Positions 9,601 through 16,997 of a DNA stretch of 64,000 bases are shown here, in pieces. The notes beneath the pieces were generated by a model. The model did no database searches and had not been told where the DNA came from. It saw nothing but the letters and a program-made list of their open reading frames with translations. Numbering within the stretch: the first letter of the stretch is position 1; each line of letters starts with the position of its first letter. The stretch covers positions 1 through 64,000 of the forward strand of contig NZ_PIPQ01000001.1 in the NCBI RefSeq assembly GCF_003987015.1, in the 5' to 3' direction. Source of the DNA: Aliidiomarina taiwanensis. GTDB lineage: Bacteria > Pseudomonadota > Gammaproteobacteria > Enterobacterales > Alteromonadaceae. The translations under genes and the position numbers were made by a program.

Positions 9601-10495
9601 CCCAAGCCAGTGGGGAGCTCAGGCGGACTTTAGCGAGCTGTATGCGGAAAATTTAAAAACCGTGGACGCTGCCCTACTAGCCCGTACGTCTAACCTCTAC
9701 GGCATGCTGACGACAGACGATCCTTTCCAATACTTAGGGGGTATCGACTTGGCTGTACGTCACCTGACTGGGAAAAGCCCTGAGCTGTATATTTCCAACC
9801 AACGCAAAGCGGGCGAAGTGCGTTTTCAAGGGGCCGATGAGTTTCTTGCAATGGAAATGGCCACCCGTGCCTTTCACCCAGGTTGGGTGGAAGCCCTTAA
9901 AGAAGAAGGGTTTGCTGGCGCCTTGAGCCTGCAAGATATGACCAACAACTTATGGGGCTGGCAGGTCGTGTCGCCCAATGTTGTGCAAGACCACCAATGG
10001 CAAAAAATGCATGAGGTGTACGTAATGGACAGCCTCGACCTAGATATGAACGAATGGTTTCAGGAGCATTCTGCCGAGGCGCAACTACGTATGATGGAGC
10101 GTATGTTAGACGCCATACGCAAAGGCTATTGGGACGCTTCCGAGCAAACCAAGCAAGAGCTAACCCAAGCCTATATGGACAGTTTAGCGGAAAATCAGCT
10201 AGTACCCGCCCACGAGCCACTCGCAGAGTTTGCCGACCAAATGGCCGCTGGCTTTGGCCTTGCTCCTTTAGCTATGAACGCACTGAATGCAGCTCAACCT
10301 GCGCCAAGCCAAGCTAACCCTGCCAGCGAAGCGGCAACCAACGAGGCCAGCCAAGAAGTAACGGGCCAACGCCTAGAGCAAACCCAGCAACAAGGTGTGG
10401 AAGTGACCACACAGTGGTGGTGGCTGGCCTTTATTTTCATTCCACTATTGCTTGGTGCCTTGCGCCAATACACACAGTCTAAACGAGGTTTCTAA
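6623..10495 (+). CDS. Exported, membrane-anchored CobN-like chelatase (HmuS-like)
   Basis: The 1290-residue protein belongs to the CobN/ChlH large chelatase subunit family. Typical landmarks are HFGTHGTQEW (His526, His530, Glu534), GRGGRVTGYEVVP (near 856) and FGSPTGVYTTGL (near 950). Unlike cobaltochelatase CobN it begins with a signal peptide (about 1-22, ending ASA). It ends with a single membrane helix (about 1265-1281) after a Gln/Ala-rich linker, followed by a basic tail. The body should therefore face the periplasm, anchored in the inner membrane. No CobS/CobT or ChlI/ChlD ATPase subunits are nearby. Bacteroidota HmuS, with the same operon partners, has been reported to remove iron from heme; that role is inferred here. 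The start has a good ribosome binding site (aaggag, 6612-6617). Confidence 0.85.
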   Translation: MRILVNALLLSLSLFTAFIASAADVTVLTNHMMLEGKRQLIMTAADQAGLSVDIVDTDMPDNELKDTLQHSRFLVLDLPRPNDMQAAQQRLQDLPLDSRLPMLAVARNSMHFQQLSTAQAEQLHAYFRHGGADNIQLFFTAAARLLANQAIADLPPARELPSQGAYHPDYPGTFTDNPDDILLALNRQPHQPVVALGFHVRYLESNAMDHIDQLVRWVEAQGAVALPVFYSLGNDVRLVELLQGKANALIHLQPVYHNGLEQQLNSLGIPVLQGIGWWNNSIENWEQHPSGLSLATTPLYLALPEQNGLIDPLVMWSEQEGELQLIDYQAKAAINKAVRLAKLQLAPVSEHKVAVMVYNYPPGEKNLSASFMNVPRSLALLSERWQQEGYQTQAITEQTFITKLGEAIQQTHQPQAELSAPTDYVTLRDYEAWFATLPQSVQTRINQYWGAPEQSSMVADLEGVKVFPVPTLRAGNIVYLSQPPRGEPGQDDEKAMYHDMRIPVNHYYLATYFWVRNTFEADALVHFGTHGTQEWIAGKERGLSIYDDSYLVLGDMPIVYPYIIDDVGEAVQAKRRGRAVTVSHQTPPFQPSGLHGQLVDMHQLIHQWETLEPGEVKNNTVERLLALAAEDALFVDLHWDSEAAAADPDAFILHLHDYLHELAAQSQPIGLHTYADDGAQEQKLTTVMQMLGDDFLQALNLEQTDEVFVDDYQQLKTTKPYRWLEQVLFAADSKVSPALPEWQAKARAYYDRLNTHAEWTSLNTALQGGHVAPGIGADPVRVPDSLPSGKNLVGFDPSRIPTREAWLAGKKAIDEMIAQHKETHGEWPERLAFSLWAVEAMRHGGILESQAFYAMGVKPVWGRGGRVTGYEVVPQAELNRPRVDVVLSVTGLYRDQFPNVMAHLSQAAAEVAQLDEPNNPVYDHTQQMLADLIGKGIPSEEAATMAQTRVFGSPTGVYTTGLEDASLATDSWEEEEKLAKLYLQRMSHAFGPDPSQWGAQADFSELYAENLKTVDAALLARTSNLYGMLTTDDPFQYLGGIDLAVRHLTGKSPELYISNQRKAGEVRFQGADEFLAMEMATRAFHPGWVEALKEEGFAGALSLQDMTNNLWGWQVVSPNVVQDHQWQKMHEVYVMDSLDLDMNEWFQEHSAEAQLRMMERMLDAIRKGYWDASEQTKQELTQAYMDSLAENQLVPAHEPLAEFADQMAAGFGLAPLAMNALNAAQPAPSQANPASEAATNEASQEVTGQRLEQTQQQGVEVTTQWWWLAFIFIPLLLGALRQYTQSKRGF

Positions 10496-11013
10496 TGGCT
10501 ATTGAAGCAGTTTTATATCAACTTTCATCGTGGTTTTTAATACCGGTCCTTGTGACTATTATTCTGGCATTTGTGTATGCCCTCTATGAGCTGGGCCGCT
10601 TTTTAGTGGAGGCAGGGTTAAGGCTAGTGCGCACCGAGCCGAGCTGCCCTGTGTGGAAATTAAAACAAGCACAACCGCAGCTCGACTCGGACCATTTAGA
10701 ACTGGCCATTTTGAAAGAACTGGAAGGTTTACGTATAACCGCTCGTACCGCCCCCTTATTGGGCTTAGTTGCCACTATGATCCCCATGGGGCCTGCCCTA
10801 GCCGGCGTGTCCGCTGGCGAAATGGGCTTGGTGGGAGAACAAGTGGGCATTGCCTTTGCTGCGGTAATTGTTGCCCTTATGGCCGCTTCTGTGTGCTTTA
10901 TTTTGCTGACCGTTAAGCGTCGCTGGCGCCTAACAAGCTTAAAACGTATTGAAGACAAAGCTCGACAAAGCCCAACCACCGCCGGTGCTACACTGGCACA
11001 GGAGGCTGCATGA
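10495..11013 (+). CDS. MotA/TolQ/ExbB-type proton-channel protein (HmuU-like)
   Basis: The 172-residue protein has a membrane helix near residues 15-33 and a pair of helices near 83-103 and 118-138, the core layout of MotA/TolQ/ExbB proteins. The conserved-type segment ARTAPLLGLVATMIPMGPAL (82-101) precedes the second helix. Its start overlaps the chelatase stop in TAATG and its end overlaps the next gene in ATGA, so the genes are translationally coupled. In Hmu-type operons such a protein, with a DUF2149 partner, is thought to form a dedicated proton-driven motor, either energising the TonB receptor or acting on the chelatase. The function here is inferred from context. Confidence 0.78.
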   Translation: MAIEAVLYQLSSWFLIPVLVTIILAFVYALYELGRFLVEAGLRLVRTEPSCPVWKLKQAQPQLDSDHLELAILKELEGLRITARTAPLLGLVATMIPMGPALAGVSAGEMGLVGEQVGIAFAAVIVALMAASVCFILLTVKRRWRLTSLKRIEDKARQSPTTAGATLAQEAA

Positions 11014-11336
11014 GTCGCTTTTTAGAAGTGGAAGACGACGACCCTATTTTAAGCATGGTCAACATTGTCGATATTTTCTTGGTCATTATTGTGATTCTTT
11101 TCATTATTATTATGGAGAATCCGTTAAACCCATTTTCTGCAGACAATGTCACCGTGATTAAAAACCCTGGACAGGAGAATATGGAAATTCTAATTAAGGA
11201 GGGCGAGAAGCTGGAGCATTACAAGTCCACCAGTGAAGCAGGCAGCGGGCAAGGCATTAAGGCGGGTGTTACCTACCGGCTCGACGACGGTAGCCTTATT
11301 TATGTGCCCGAAGGTGACGTACAGTCACCTGATTAA
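11010..11336 (+). CDS. DUF2149 protein, ExbD/TolR-like topology (HmuV-like)
   Basis: The 108-residue protein has a short acidic N-terminus (FLEVEDDDP), one strongly hydrophobic helix (about 18-36) and a small periplasmic domain with the segment YRLDDGSLIYVPEG. This is the DUF2149 pattern and mirrors ExbD/TolR: an acidic residue before a single membrane helix, then a periplasmic domain. It overlaps the preceding ExbB-like gene by four bases (ATGA). It is the last gene of the operon; a terminator follows at 11410. The role as ExbD-equivalent partner is inferred from gene order and topology. Confidence 0.75.
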   Translation: MSRFLEVEDDDPILSMVNIVDIFLVIIVILFIIIMENPLNPFSADNVTVIKNPGQENMEILIKEGEKLEHYKSTSEAGSGQGIKAGVTYRLDDGSLIYVPEGDVQSPD

Positions 11337-11409
11337 CGCTGCATCGAAGAAGTCGAACAGGCCCATCGCCTTCTTGTGGTTTTAACTCGTGCTGATTTAT
11401 GTAATATTA

Positions 11410-11441
11410 GAGTTGCCTAATTTACAGGCAACTCTTTTTTT
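11410..11441 (+). terminator. Rho-independent terminator or attenuator before the MBL-fold gene
   Basis: GAGTTGCCT (11410-11418) and AGGCAACTC (11426-11434) form a perfect 9-bp stem with a 7-base loop, followed by seven T (11435-11441). It lies 73 bases after the chelatase operon and 22 bases before the next start codon. A -10-like TAATAT at 11402-11407 just upstream raises the possibility that the hairpin sits in the leader of the next gene. Confidence 0.8.
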
Positions 11442-11463
11442 ATGTGGTGATGAGGACAGTACA

Positions 11464-12333
11464 ATGAGTAACTCTCTTTTGGTAAAAGCGTTTTTAGATC
11501 AGGATAGTGAAACCTTTAGCTATGTTGTGGCTGACCGAGCGAGCCAAAAAGGGGTGGTTATCGATCCTGTACTCGACTTTGATTACGCCTCGGGCCGCAC
11601 TTCCACTAAAAGCGCGCAAGCCATGCTGGACTATATTCACGAGCAGCAATTAGACATTGAGTGGGTGCTAGAAACCCACGCCCATGCGGACCATTTAACA
11701 GCTGCCCCTTTTTTCCGTGAAAAACTAGGCGCGCTGGTTGGTATTGGCACCGAAATAACCCAGGTACAAAAAATATTTAAAGAGGTATTTAACCTCGAAA
11801 AAGAATTTTTGCCCAATGGCGATGTGTTCGACCGCTTGTTTGACGACGGCGACGAACTGACTGTGGGCAATATGACTATACGCGTGATGCACACCCCCGG
11901 GCATACCCCAGCAGACTTGGCCTACATTATTAACGAGGAAGCTGTGTTTGTTGGTGACACCTTGTTTATGCCTGACGTGGGCACCGCTCGCTGCGACTTC
12001 CCGGGGGGCAATGCCCGCACCTTGTATCAGTCTATTCAAAAGTTATTAACGCTTCCTGACCACATGGCCATGTATATTTGCCATGACTACCCACCCGCAG
12101 GGCGTGAGCACCAATACAAAACCACGGTTGCAACACAACGTGAACACAATATTCATGTAGGCCACGGCGCCAGTGAAGACGCTTTTGTAGAAAAGCGTGA
12201 AGCACGCGATGCCACTTTAGGAATGCCGCGATTAATTTTACCCTCGATTCAGGTGAACATTCGTGCGGGCCACATGCCGCCTGCGGAAGAAAATGGTAAA
12301 ACCTACTTTAAATTACCGATTAACCAGCTGTAA
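11464..12333 (+). CDS. MBL-fold hydrolase, persulfide dioxygenase-like (ETHE1/Blh type)
   Basis: The 289-residue protein carries the metallo-beta-lactamase metal motif THAHADH (H-x-H-x-D-H), a downstream MHTPGHTPADLAY and FVGDTLF. It resembles the ETHE1/Blh persulfide dioxygenases rather than glyoxalase II. These enzymes oxidise glutathione persulfide to sulfite using non-heme iron. An in-frame upstream extension to 11389 is rejected because it would run through the terminator hairpin; the ATG at 11464 has a GAGG ribosome binding site. The next gene encodes a TauE/SafE-type exporter, a pairing that suggests sulfide detoxification followed by sulfite export. A BigR-type regulator is not seen. 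Confidence 0.8.
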   Translation: MSNSLLVKAFLDQDSETFSYVVADRASQKGVVIDPVLDFDYASGRTSTKSAQAMLDYIHEQQLDIEWVLETHAHADHLTAAPFFREKLGALVGIGTEITQVQKIFKEVFNLEKEFLPNGDVFDRLFDDGDELTVGNMTIRVMHTPGHTPADLAYIINEEAVFVGDTLFMPDVGTARCDFPGGNARTLYQSIQKLLTLPDHMAMYICHDYPPAGREHQYKTTVATQREHNIHVGHGASEDAFVEKREARDATLGMPRLILPSIQVNIRAGHMPPAEENGKTYFKLPINQL

Positions 12334-12355
12334 TTCACCTGTATAAGGGTATGTC

Positions 12356-13111
12356 ATGATCAACGCAATTCTAGGGGCCATTCTCATTGGCTTAAGCTTG
12401 GGAATTTTTGGCTCGGGCGGCTCTATTTTAACCGTGCCAGTATTACTATACCTAGTACACATGCCGGCGGATGTTGCTATTGCCTCGTCGCTCCTTATTG
12501 TTGCGGCCATTAGCTTTTCAGGTAGCTTGCTGCAAATACGTAAAGGCATGATTTCTTGGCCCCATGTTCTGCTTTTTGGTATTCCAGGCATGCTTGGAAC
12601 CTACGGCGGTGCTTGGCTTGGTGGTGTCACTGACCCGCGTTGGCAGCTATTGGTTTTTGTCGTGCTCATGCTGGTGGCTTCTGTGTTTATGTGGCGCAAC
12701 ACGACCTCGAGCATTGCCCCAGAAGAGCAAAACATAAAAGTGCTGCGTGTCATAGCCGACGGCCTGGTGGTGGGTGCTATTACCGGTTTTGTGGGGGTCG
12801 GCGGCGGCTTCCTGATTGTGCCAGCCCTTGTGCTACTAGGTGGCTTAACCTTACCTATTGCAATTGGCACCAGCTTATTCATTATCGCCATTAAGTCGGT
12901 GGTTGGGTTTGTTAAGTATTACGAAGTACTGAGCGCCACCGACTATGTGTTCGACTGGAACATTATAGGTTTAATTATTGCCGGTGGCGTGCTGGGCAGC
13001 TTTCTGGGGGTGTGGATAGGTCATCGCCTGCCAAAACAAAAACTACAGAAAGGCTTTGCGGTGTTCTTGGTGATTATGGGTGTGTTTGTTCTGGTTCGTT
13101 CCGTTCTTTAG
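12356..13111 (+). CDS. TauE/SafE family membrane transporter, probable sulfite/organosulfur exporter
   Basis: The 251-residue protein consists of about eight membrane helices with the duplicated glycine-rich motifs of the TauE/SafE family: GIFGSGGSILTVPVLLYL near residue 20 and GFVGVGGGFLIVPALVLLGG near residue 143. Members export sulfite, sulfoacetate or related anions. It lies 22 bases after the persulfide dioxygenase-like gene with its own ribosome binding site (aaggg), so the two are very likely co-transcribed. Its stop codon overlaps that of the convergent chaC gene by four bases and no terminator is visible between them. Confidence 0.85.
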   Translation: MINAILGAILIGLSLGIFGSGGSILTVPVLLYLVHMPADVAIASSLLIVAAISFSGSLLQIRKGMISWPHVLLFGIPGMLGTYGGAWLGGVTDPRWQLLVFVVLMLVASVFMWRNTTSSIAPEEQNIKVLRVIADGLVVGAITGFVGVGGGFLIVPALVLLGGLTLPIAIGTSLFIIAIKSVVGFVKYYEVLSATDYVFDWNIIGLIIAGGVLGSFLGVWIGHRLPKQKLQKGFAVFLVIMGVFVLVRSVL

Positions 13112-13674
13112 TTGTTTTGCATCGCCAGCAGGTGCTGCTCAATAGCAAACACATGTTCGTCTTGCGCCTCGAGCTGTCGCAGGGCTTCCGCAAGCTTTAG
13201 CAAATACTCGTCGTTGGGTCCACTCGGGCCCTTCGAGCGGGCAATATGAGCCGCTATTTCGGCTTCCGGGGCCGGCCCTAAATACGCGCTGTTGTCTTCG
13301 GCGGCAATATACACCAAGCCTTCAACTTCCGTGCCGTCGCTAAAGTGAAACGGGGTTTGAATGCGCAAGTAGCCATTTTTTTCTCTGTGGTCTAGGTGCC
13401 CAAACACGTCCGGCGAAACCTTATACGCCATACCCACACAGCTTGCGCCGGGCTGTTCTATGAGCGTGGCCACCCGGCCGGGAGCAGTTGGCGTACCGCG
13501 GTGGTCGTGGGAGCCCTGCCAAAAACGCCGCACCCAATGGTCGATTCGGGCAGGCCGGCGCTCTATGTAGTCGAAGTCTACTTTATAAATAAGTGAGCCA
13601 TAGCCAAACAGCCACACGGGCTGCCCATCAACTAGCTGGCCTTGTGCTTGGTTCATCGCTTGTGTGTCGAGCAT
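13108..13674 (-). CDS. chaC: ChaC-type gamma-glutamylcyclotransferase
   Basis: The 188-residue protein has the ChaC nucleotide-fold-like loop LFGYGSLIY (residues 21-29), the conserved WQGSHDHRGTPTAPGRV segment and LDHREKNGY, which contains the expected catalytic glutamate. ChaC enzymes split glutathione into 5-oxoproline and Cys-Gly in the cytosol. A longer frame reaches 13740, but the ATG at 13674 has an AAGGA site at proper spacing and gives the usual length. The stop of hemN at 13680 falls in this ribosome binding site, so the two genes are probably translationally coupled. The 3' end overlaps the convergent tauE-like gene. Confidence 0.88.
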   Translation of the reverse strand: MLDTQAMNQAQGQLVDGQPVWLFGYGSLIYKVDFDYIERRPARIDHWVRRFWQGSHDHRGTPTAPGRVATLIEQPGASCVGMAYKVSPDVFGHLDHREKNGYLRIQTPFHFSDGTEVEGLVYIAAEDNSAYLGPAPEAEIAAHIARSKGPSGPNDEYLLKLAEALRQLEAQDEHVFAIEQHLLAMQNN

Positions 13675-13679
13675 TGTCC

Positions 13680-15044
13680 TTAAATAACCTTCGAATAAGA
13701 CGCCTGTGATTGCTGTAAGTATACATCGAACACGGCACAAATGCTGCGTACCAATAGGCGTCCGGCTTCGGTGACTTCTATGCGCTCGGGGGTAAGGCGC
13801 ACCAAGCCGTCGGTTATAAAGGGCGTTAAACGCTGTAGGCTTTCTGCAAAATAGTCGGCAAAGTTAAGCTGCCACTTTTTAGCAAAGGCTTCTGTGTCTA
13901 AATGAAAGTGGCAAATAAGTTCGGCAATTAAGTCGGCACGTATAGTGTCGTCGTGGCTTAAACTCACCCCTTTAATCACCGGCAGCTGCCCTTGCTCAAT
14001 CGGCGCATAATATTGTTTGAGTTCTTTTTCGTTCTGCCAAATAACGCCGCCTACTTGGCTAATAGACGAAGCGCCCAGGCCCAGCAAAGCATTGGAGCCA
14101 TGGGTGGTATAGCCTTGGAAGTTACGTTGTAGCTCCCCTGCTCGTTGCTTTTGGGCCAGTTCGTCGGTTGGTTTGGCAAAATGGTCCATCCCGATGCACT
14201 GATAACCCGCTTCGGTAAAACGCTCAATGCCGAGCTGCAACAGGGCCAGCTTAGTGTCGGCGGTGGGCATGGTGTCTTCTTTAATTTTACGCTGGGAAGC
14301 AAAGCGGCTTGGTAAATGGGCATAGCTAAACAATGAAATGCGGTCGGGGCCCCATTCAATGGTTTTTGCTAAGGTGCGCTCGAAAGACGCGGGTGTTTGC
14401 AGCGGTAAGCCGTAAATAAGGTCTAAGTTAATGGAGTTAAACCCAAGCTCTTGTGAACGCCGAATAATGGCATTGAGCATGGGCTCTTCTTGTACGCGGT
14501 TAATAGCTATTTGCACTTTGTCGTCGAGGTCTTGCACCCCGTAACTTACTCGGTTAAAACCCAGCGTTCGCAAATGTGCCAGCTTTTCCAAAGAACAGCT
14601 ACGTGGGTCTATTTCAATGCTAATTTCATGCCCTGCATGCACGTCTAGGTCTAGATGCGCTTCCAGCATGGCCATAAGCCGACTTAGCTGTTGCTCTGTT
14701 AAAAAAGTAGGCGTACCGCCCCCAAGGTGCAAGGCTCCGACGCCTCGGTGAGCAATAAGCGGTTTATAAAGGAGCATTTCCTGCTCTAGCAGGGTTAAAT
14801 AGTCATCTGCCTTATGCTGATGTCGCGTAATCACTTTATTACAGCCGCAGTAATAGCAAAGCTTATGGCAAAAAGGCAAATGAATATAAAGGCTTAACCG
14901 TTGGTTACTGCTAGCAAGGGCTGCTTTCACCTGGTCAAGGGCAAAGGGTTCCACCAACGACAAGGCCGTCGGGTATGAGGTATACCGAGGTCCATTGATG
15001 TTGTATCTCTGAATTAGCTCTGCGTCCCAGGTTAGTCCCCGCAT
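13680..15044 (-). CDS. hemN: Oxygen-independent coproporphyrinogen III oxidase
   Basis: The 454-residue protein matches HemN in length and in the radical-SAM cluster motif CHKLCYYCGC (C-x3-C-x2-C-x-C), preceded by the N-terminal RYTSYPTA signature. It converts coproporphyrinogen III to protoporphyrinogen IX without oxygen in the cytosol. The ATG has a GAGGG ribosome binding site. A TTGTG-N4-ATCAA element upstream suggests FNR activation under low oxygen. The aerobic counterpart hemF lies at 57599-58534, so both routes are encoded in this window. chaC follows directly downstream. Confidence 0.95.
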   Translation of the reverse strand: MRGLTWDAELIQRYNINGPRYTSYPTALSLVEPFALDQVKAALASSNQRLSLYIHLPFCHKLCYYCGCNKVITRHQHKADDYLTLLEQEMLLYKPLIAHRGVGALHLGGGTPTFLTEQQLSRLMAMLEAHLDLDVHAGHEISIEIDPRSCSLEKLAHLRTLGFNRVSYGVQDLDDKVQIAINRVQEEPMLNAIIRRSQELGFNSINLDLIYGLPLQTPASFERTLAKTIEWGPDRISLFSYAHLPSRFASQRKIKEDTMPTADTKLALLQLGIERFTEAGYQCIGMDHFAKPTDELAQKQRAGELQRNFQGYTTHGSNALLGLGASSISQVGGVIWQNEKELKQYYAPIEQGQLPVIKGVSLSHDDTIRADLIAELICHFHLDTEAFAKKWQLNFADYFAESLQRLTPFITDGLVRLTPERIEVTEAGRLLVRSICAVFDVYLQQSQASYSKVI

Positions 15045-15086
15045 GTCACCCTCTCTTGCAACGGCTTACTTTATGTTCGAGCCTGT

Positions 15087-15127
15087 ACTATACGCTCTGC
15101 ATTTAGCAATTCGTTGATCTGCCACAA
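15087..15127 (-). promoter_or_regulatory. Probable FNR-activated (class II) promoter of hemN
   Basis: On the minus strand TTGTGGCAGATCAA (15127-15114) matches 8 of 10 fixed positions of the FNR consensus TTGAT-N4-ATCAA. It is followed after 21 bases by a -10 hexamer TATAGT (15092-15087). This puts the site centre at about -41 from the expected start, the canonical FNR class II spacing. hemN starts 42 bases after the -10. Confidence 0.55.
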
Positions 15128-15139
15128 GGCTTGGTCGGG

Positions 15140-16015
15140 TTATTCAGTCAGAGTGAGCAACTGGCAGCGCATGTCGACGGTTATTTGTAATTCACTCAGC
15201 CCCGACAAACGGGCGTGCGCTTCTGGCGTTATCCGGTGCACATGGGGTGTCATCGCTAATAAGTCGAGAATATGCTCAGTGCTTTGGACGAGGCACTGAA
15301 ACCGTATCGGGGTAGTGCTGGCTACCGTAAAGGGCCCGCGATTTGGCTCTTTCTGTGCTTCCTGCTCAGTAAGTTCCGGATAAATAATTTGGCGCAGTTC
15401 GTGCAAGTGCTCAGGCCCAGGCTCAATCACCAGCAACAGCCCATGCGGCTTTAACACCCGCGCAAATTCTTCATACATGGGAAAACCAAACACCGAGCTA
15501 ATCACGTCGAAGCTGTTCGCAGGAGCTGGCAAAGCGGCGTTCGAAGCGACCACCCACTGCACCTGACGGCTACGGCGTGCAGCCACTTGCATGGCCCACT
15601 TTGAAATGTCGAGCCCCAACAGGGTGCAGCTAGCCTCGCCCGCCTCCCTTGTGCCTTGGTTTTGCGTATGCTCTATAAACTGCTGCAAGTAATAGCCTTC
15701 ACCACAACCTGCGTCTAGGTAGGCTGGTTGGTCTTGCTCCGCTTGCTTTAAATGCTGATGGACTAATTGGGCCAAGGTGCTGGCGACTGGCTGGTAATAA
15801 CCGGCTTCTAAAAAGCGTTTGCGCGCCTGTACCATGTCTTTGCTGTCGCCTGGGTCGCGGGAGCGTTTTCGCTGAACTGGCAGCAAATGCACATAGCCTT
15901 GTTTGGCCCTGTCAAACTGATGCCCTTGAGGACAAGACCAACCCTGCTCATTGGCCAGCAGCGGCTGTTGGTCGAGTGGACAACATAAGGCATGAAAGGG
16001 CTGTAAGGTGTCCAT
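15140..16015 (-). CDS. rlmA: 23S rRNA (guanine-745-N1)-methyltransferase
   Basis: The 291-residue protein has the RlmA N-terminal zinc-binding module (CCPLDQQPL then WSCPQGHQFDRAKQGYVHLL) followed by the family segment RKRSRDPGDS. A Rossmann methyltransferase domain follows, with the SAM-binding DAGCGEGYYLQ near residue 100. It methylates N1 of G745 in helix 35 of 23S rRNA. The ATG at 16015 has a TGGAG ribosome binding site. It lies 15 bases after the yeiH-like gene on the same strand and may be co-transcribed with it. Confidence 0.9.
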   Translation of the reverse strand: MDTLQPFHALCCPLDQQPLLANEQGWSCPQGHQFDRAKQGYVHLLPVQRKRSRDPGDSKDMVQARKRFLEAGYYQPVASTLAQLVHQHLKQAEQDQPAYLDAGCGEGYYLQQFIEHTQNQGTREAGEASCTLLGLDISKWAMQVAARRSRQVQWVVASNAALPAPANSFDVISSVFGFPMYEEFARVLKPHGLLLVIEPGPEHLHELRQIIYPELTEQEAQKEPNRGPFTVASTTPIRFQCLVQSTEHILDLLAMTPHVHRITPEAHARLSGLSELQITVDMRCQLLTLTE

Positions 16016-16030
16016 TCGCTACTCCAAACG

Positions 16031-16987
16031 TTAAACCAGGTAGTACACCCAGGCCAAGGTGCCTGAAGAAATAAACACCCACAGGAAAATAGCCAAGAGC
16101 ATAGGCCGTGCTCCGGCGGCTTTAATAGTAGCAATCGACAGTGTGGCACCTACGAGATACAAACTAGCCACCAAGAGGCGTTTGGCTAGGTCAAAAACAA
16201 CCCCATACACGGCTTCGCCTTGGGGGAAAAAGTGAGCCACAAGCATGGCCACCACATAGAACACAATAAACAGAGGAACCGAGGCCTTGGTTTTCACCGC
16301 GCCTGCTTGGTTTGACTGACGAGCAAACACCCAACTAAAAAATAGCGCCAGCGGCACAATAGCAAGCGCCCGAGTTAATTTTAAAGTGGTGGCTAGCTCT
16401 AAGGCTTCACGGCCATAGGCACTAGCTGCGCCCACAACCGAAGACGTGTCGTGAATGGCCAAGGCCGCCCACACCCCAAATTGATGCTGACTGAGCCCTA
16501 GTAACTGACCTGTCCACGGGAACACCCACAACGCCACGGCGTTGAGCAAAGAAACACAGCCTAGCGCCACGGCAATGTGCTTGCCCTGTGCTTGTATAGC
16601 AGCAGCTACAGCGGCAATAGCGCTGCCTCCACAAATGGCGGTACCGGCTCCAATAAGCTGCCCTGTGGGCTTTTCTATGCCCAGCACAGCGGTACCGACA
16701 CGGGCCAGTACCAGCGTTGCAATAATGGAAATGGCCAGCAACGGTAAATAGGTTAAGCTGCTATTTAAAGCCGCCGTCAGGCTCACTCCAAACCCCATAC
16801 CGACAATGGACCAGGCCAAGGATTTCTTTAGTAGAGCTTGCAGATTGATATGGGTAGGAACAAAACCGGCTAAAGCCATAGCTAAGCCTATTAGCAACGC
16901 CAAGGGCGCGCTTAATAAGGGCGTGAAGCAAAGCAAGCCGACAAAAACGAAAATAATATGTTTTAAGGAAATGACCTGTGGACGCAT
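16031..16987 (-). CDS. yeiH: YeiH family membrane protein, putative sulfate/anion exporter
   Basis: The 318-residue product has about ten membrane helices and the family signature GTAICGGSAIAAVAAAIQ, followed later by a segment containing AIHDTSSVVGAA. These identify the conserved UPF0324/YeiH family, whose transport substrate is not firmly established. A longer frame starts at 17104 but would overlap the next gene extensively; the ATG at 16987 restores the normal N-terminus. It begins 10 bases after the GDT1-family gene and probably shares its transcript. Confidence 0.82.
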   Translation of the reverse strand: MRPQVISLKHIIFVFVGLLCFTPLLSAPLALLIGLAMALAGFVPTHINLQALLKKSLAWSIVGMGFGVSLTAALNSSLTYLPLLAISIIATLVLARVGTAVLGIEKPTGQLIGAGTAICGGSAIAAVAAAIQAQGKHIAVALGCVSLLNAVALWVFPWTGQLLGLSQHQFGVWAALAIHDTSSVVGAASAYGREALELATTLKLTRALAIVPLALFFSWVFARQSNQAGAVKTKASVPLFIVFYVVAMLVAHFFPQGEAVYGVVFDLAKRLLVASLYLVGATLSIATIKAAGARPMLLAIFLWVFISSGTLAWVYYLV

Positions 16988-16997
16988 ATGTTTTCTT

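Noticed and set aside
10495-11013. Flagellar motor protein MotA
   Set aside because: Too short, lacks the MotA cytoplasmic domain, and lies in an operon with a DUF2149 protein instead of MotB.
11389-11463. N-terminal extension of the persulfide dioxygenase-like protein
   Set aside because: It would be translated through a terminator hairpin, and the ATG at 11464 has a ribosome binding site and the family N-terminus.
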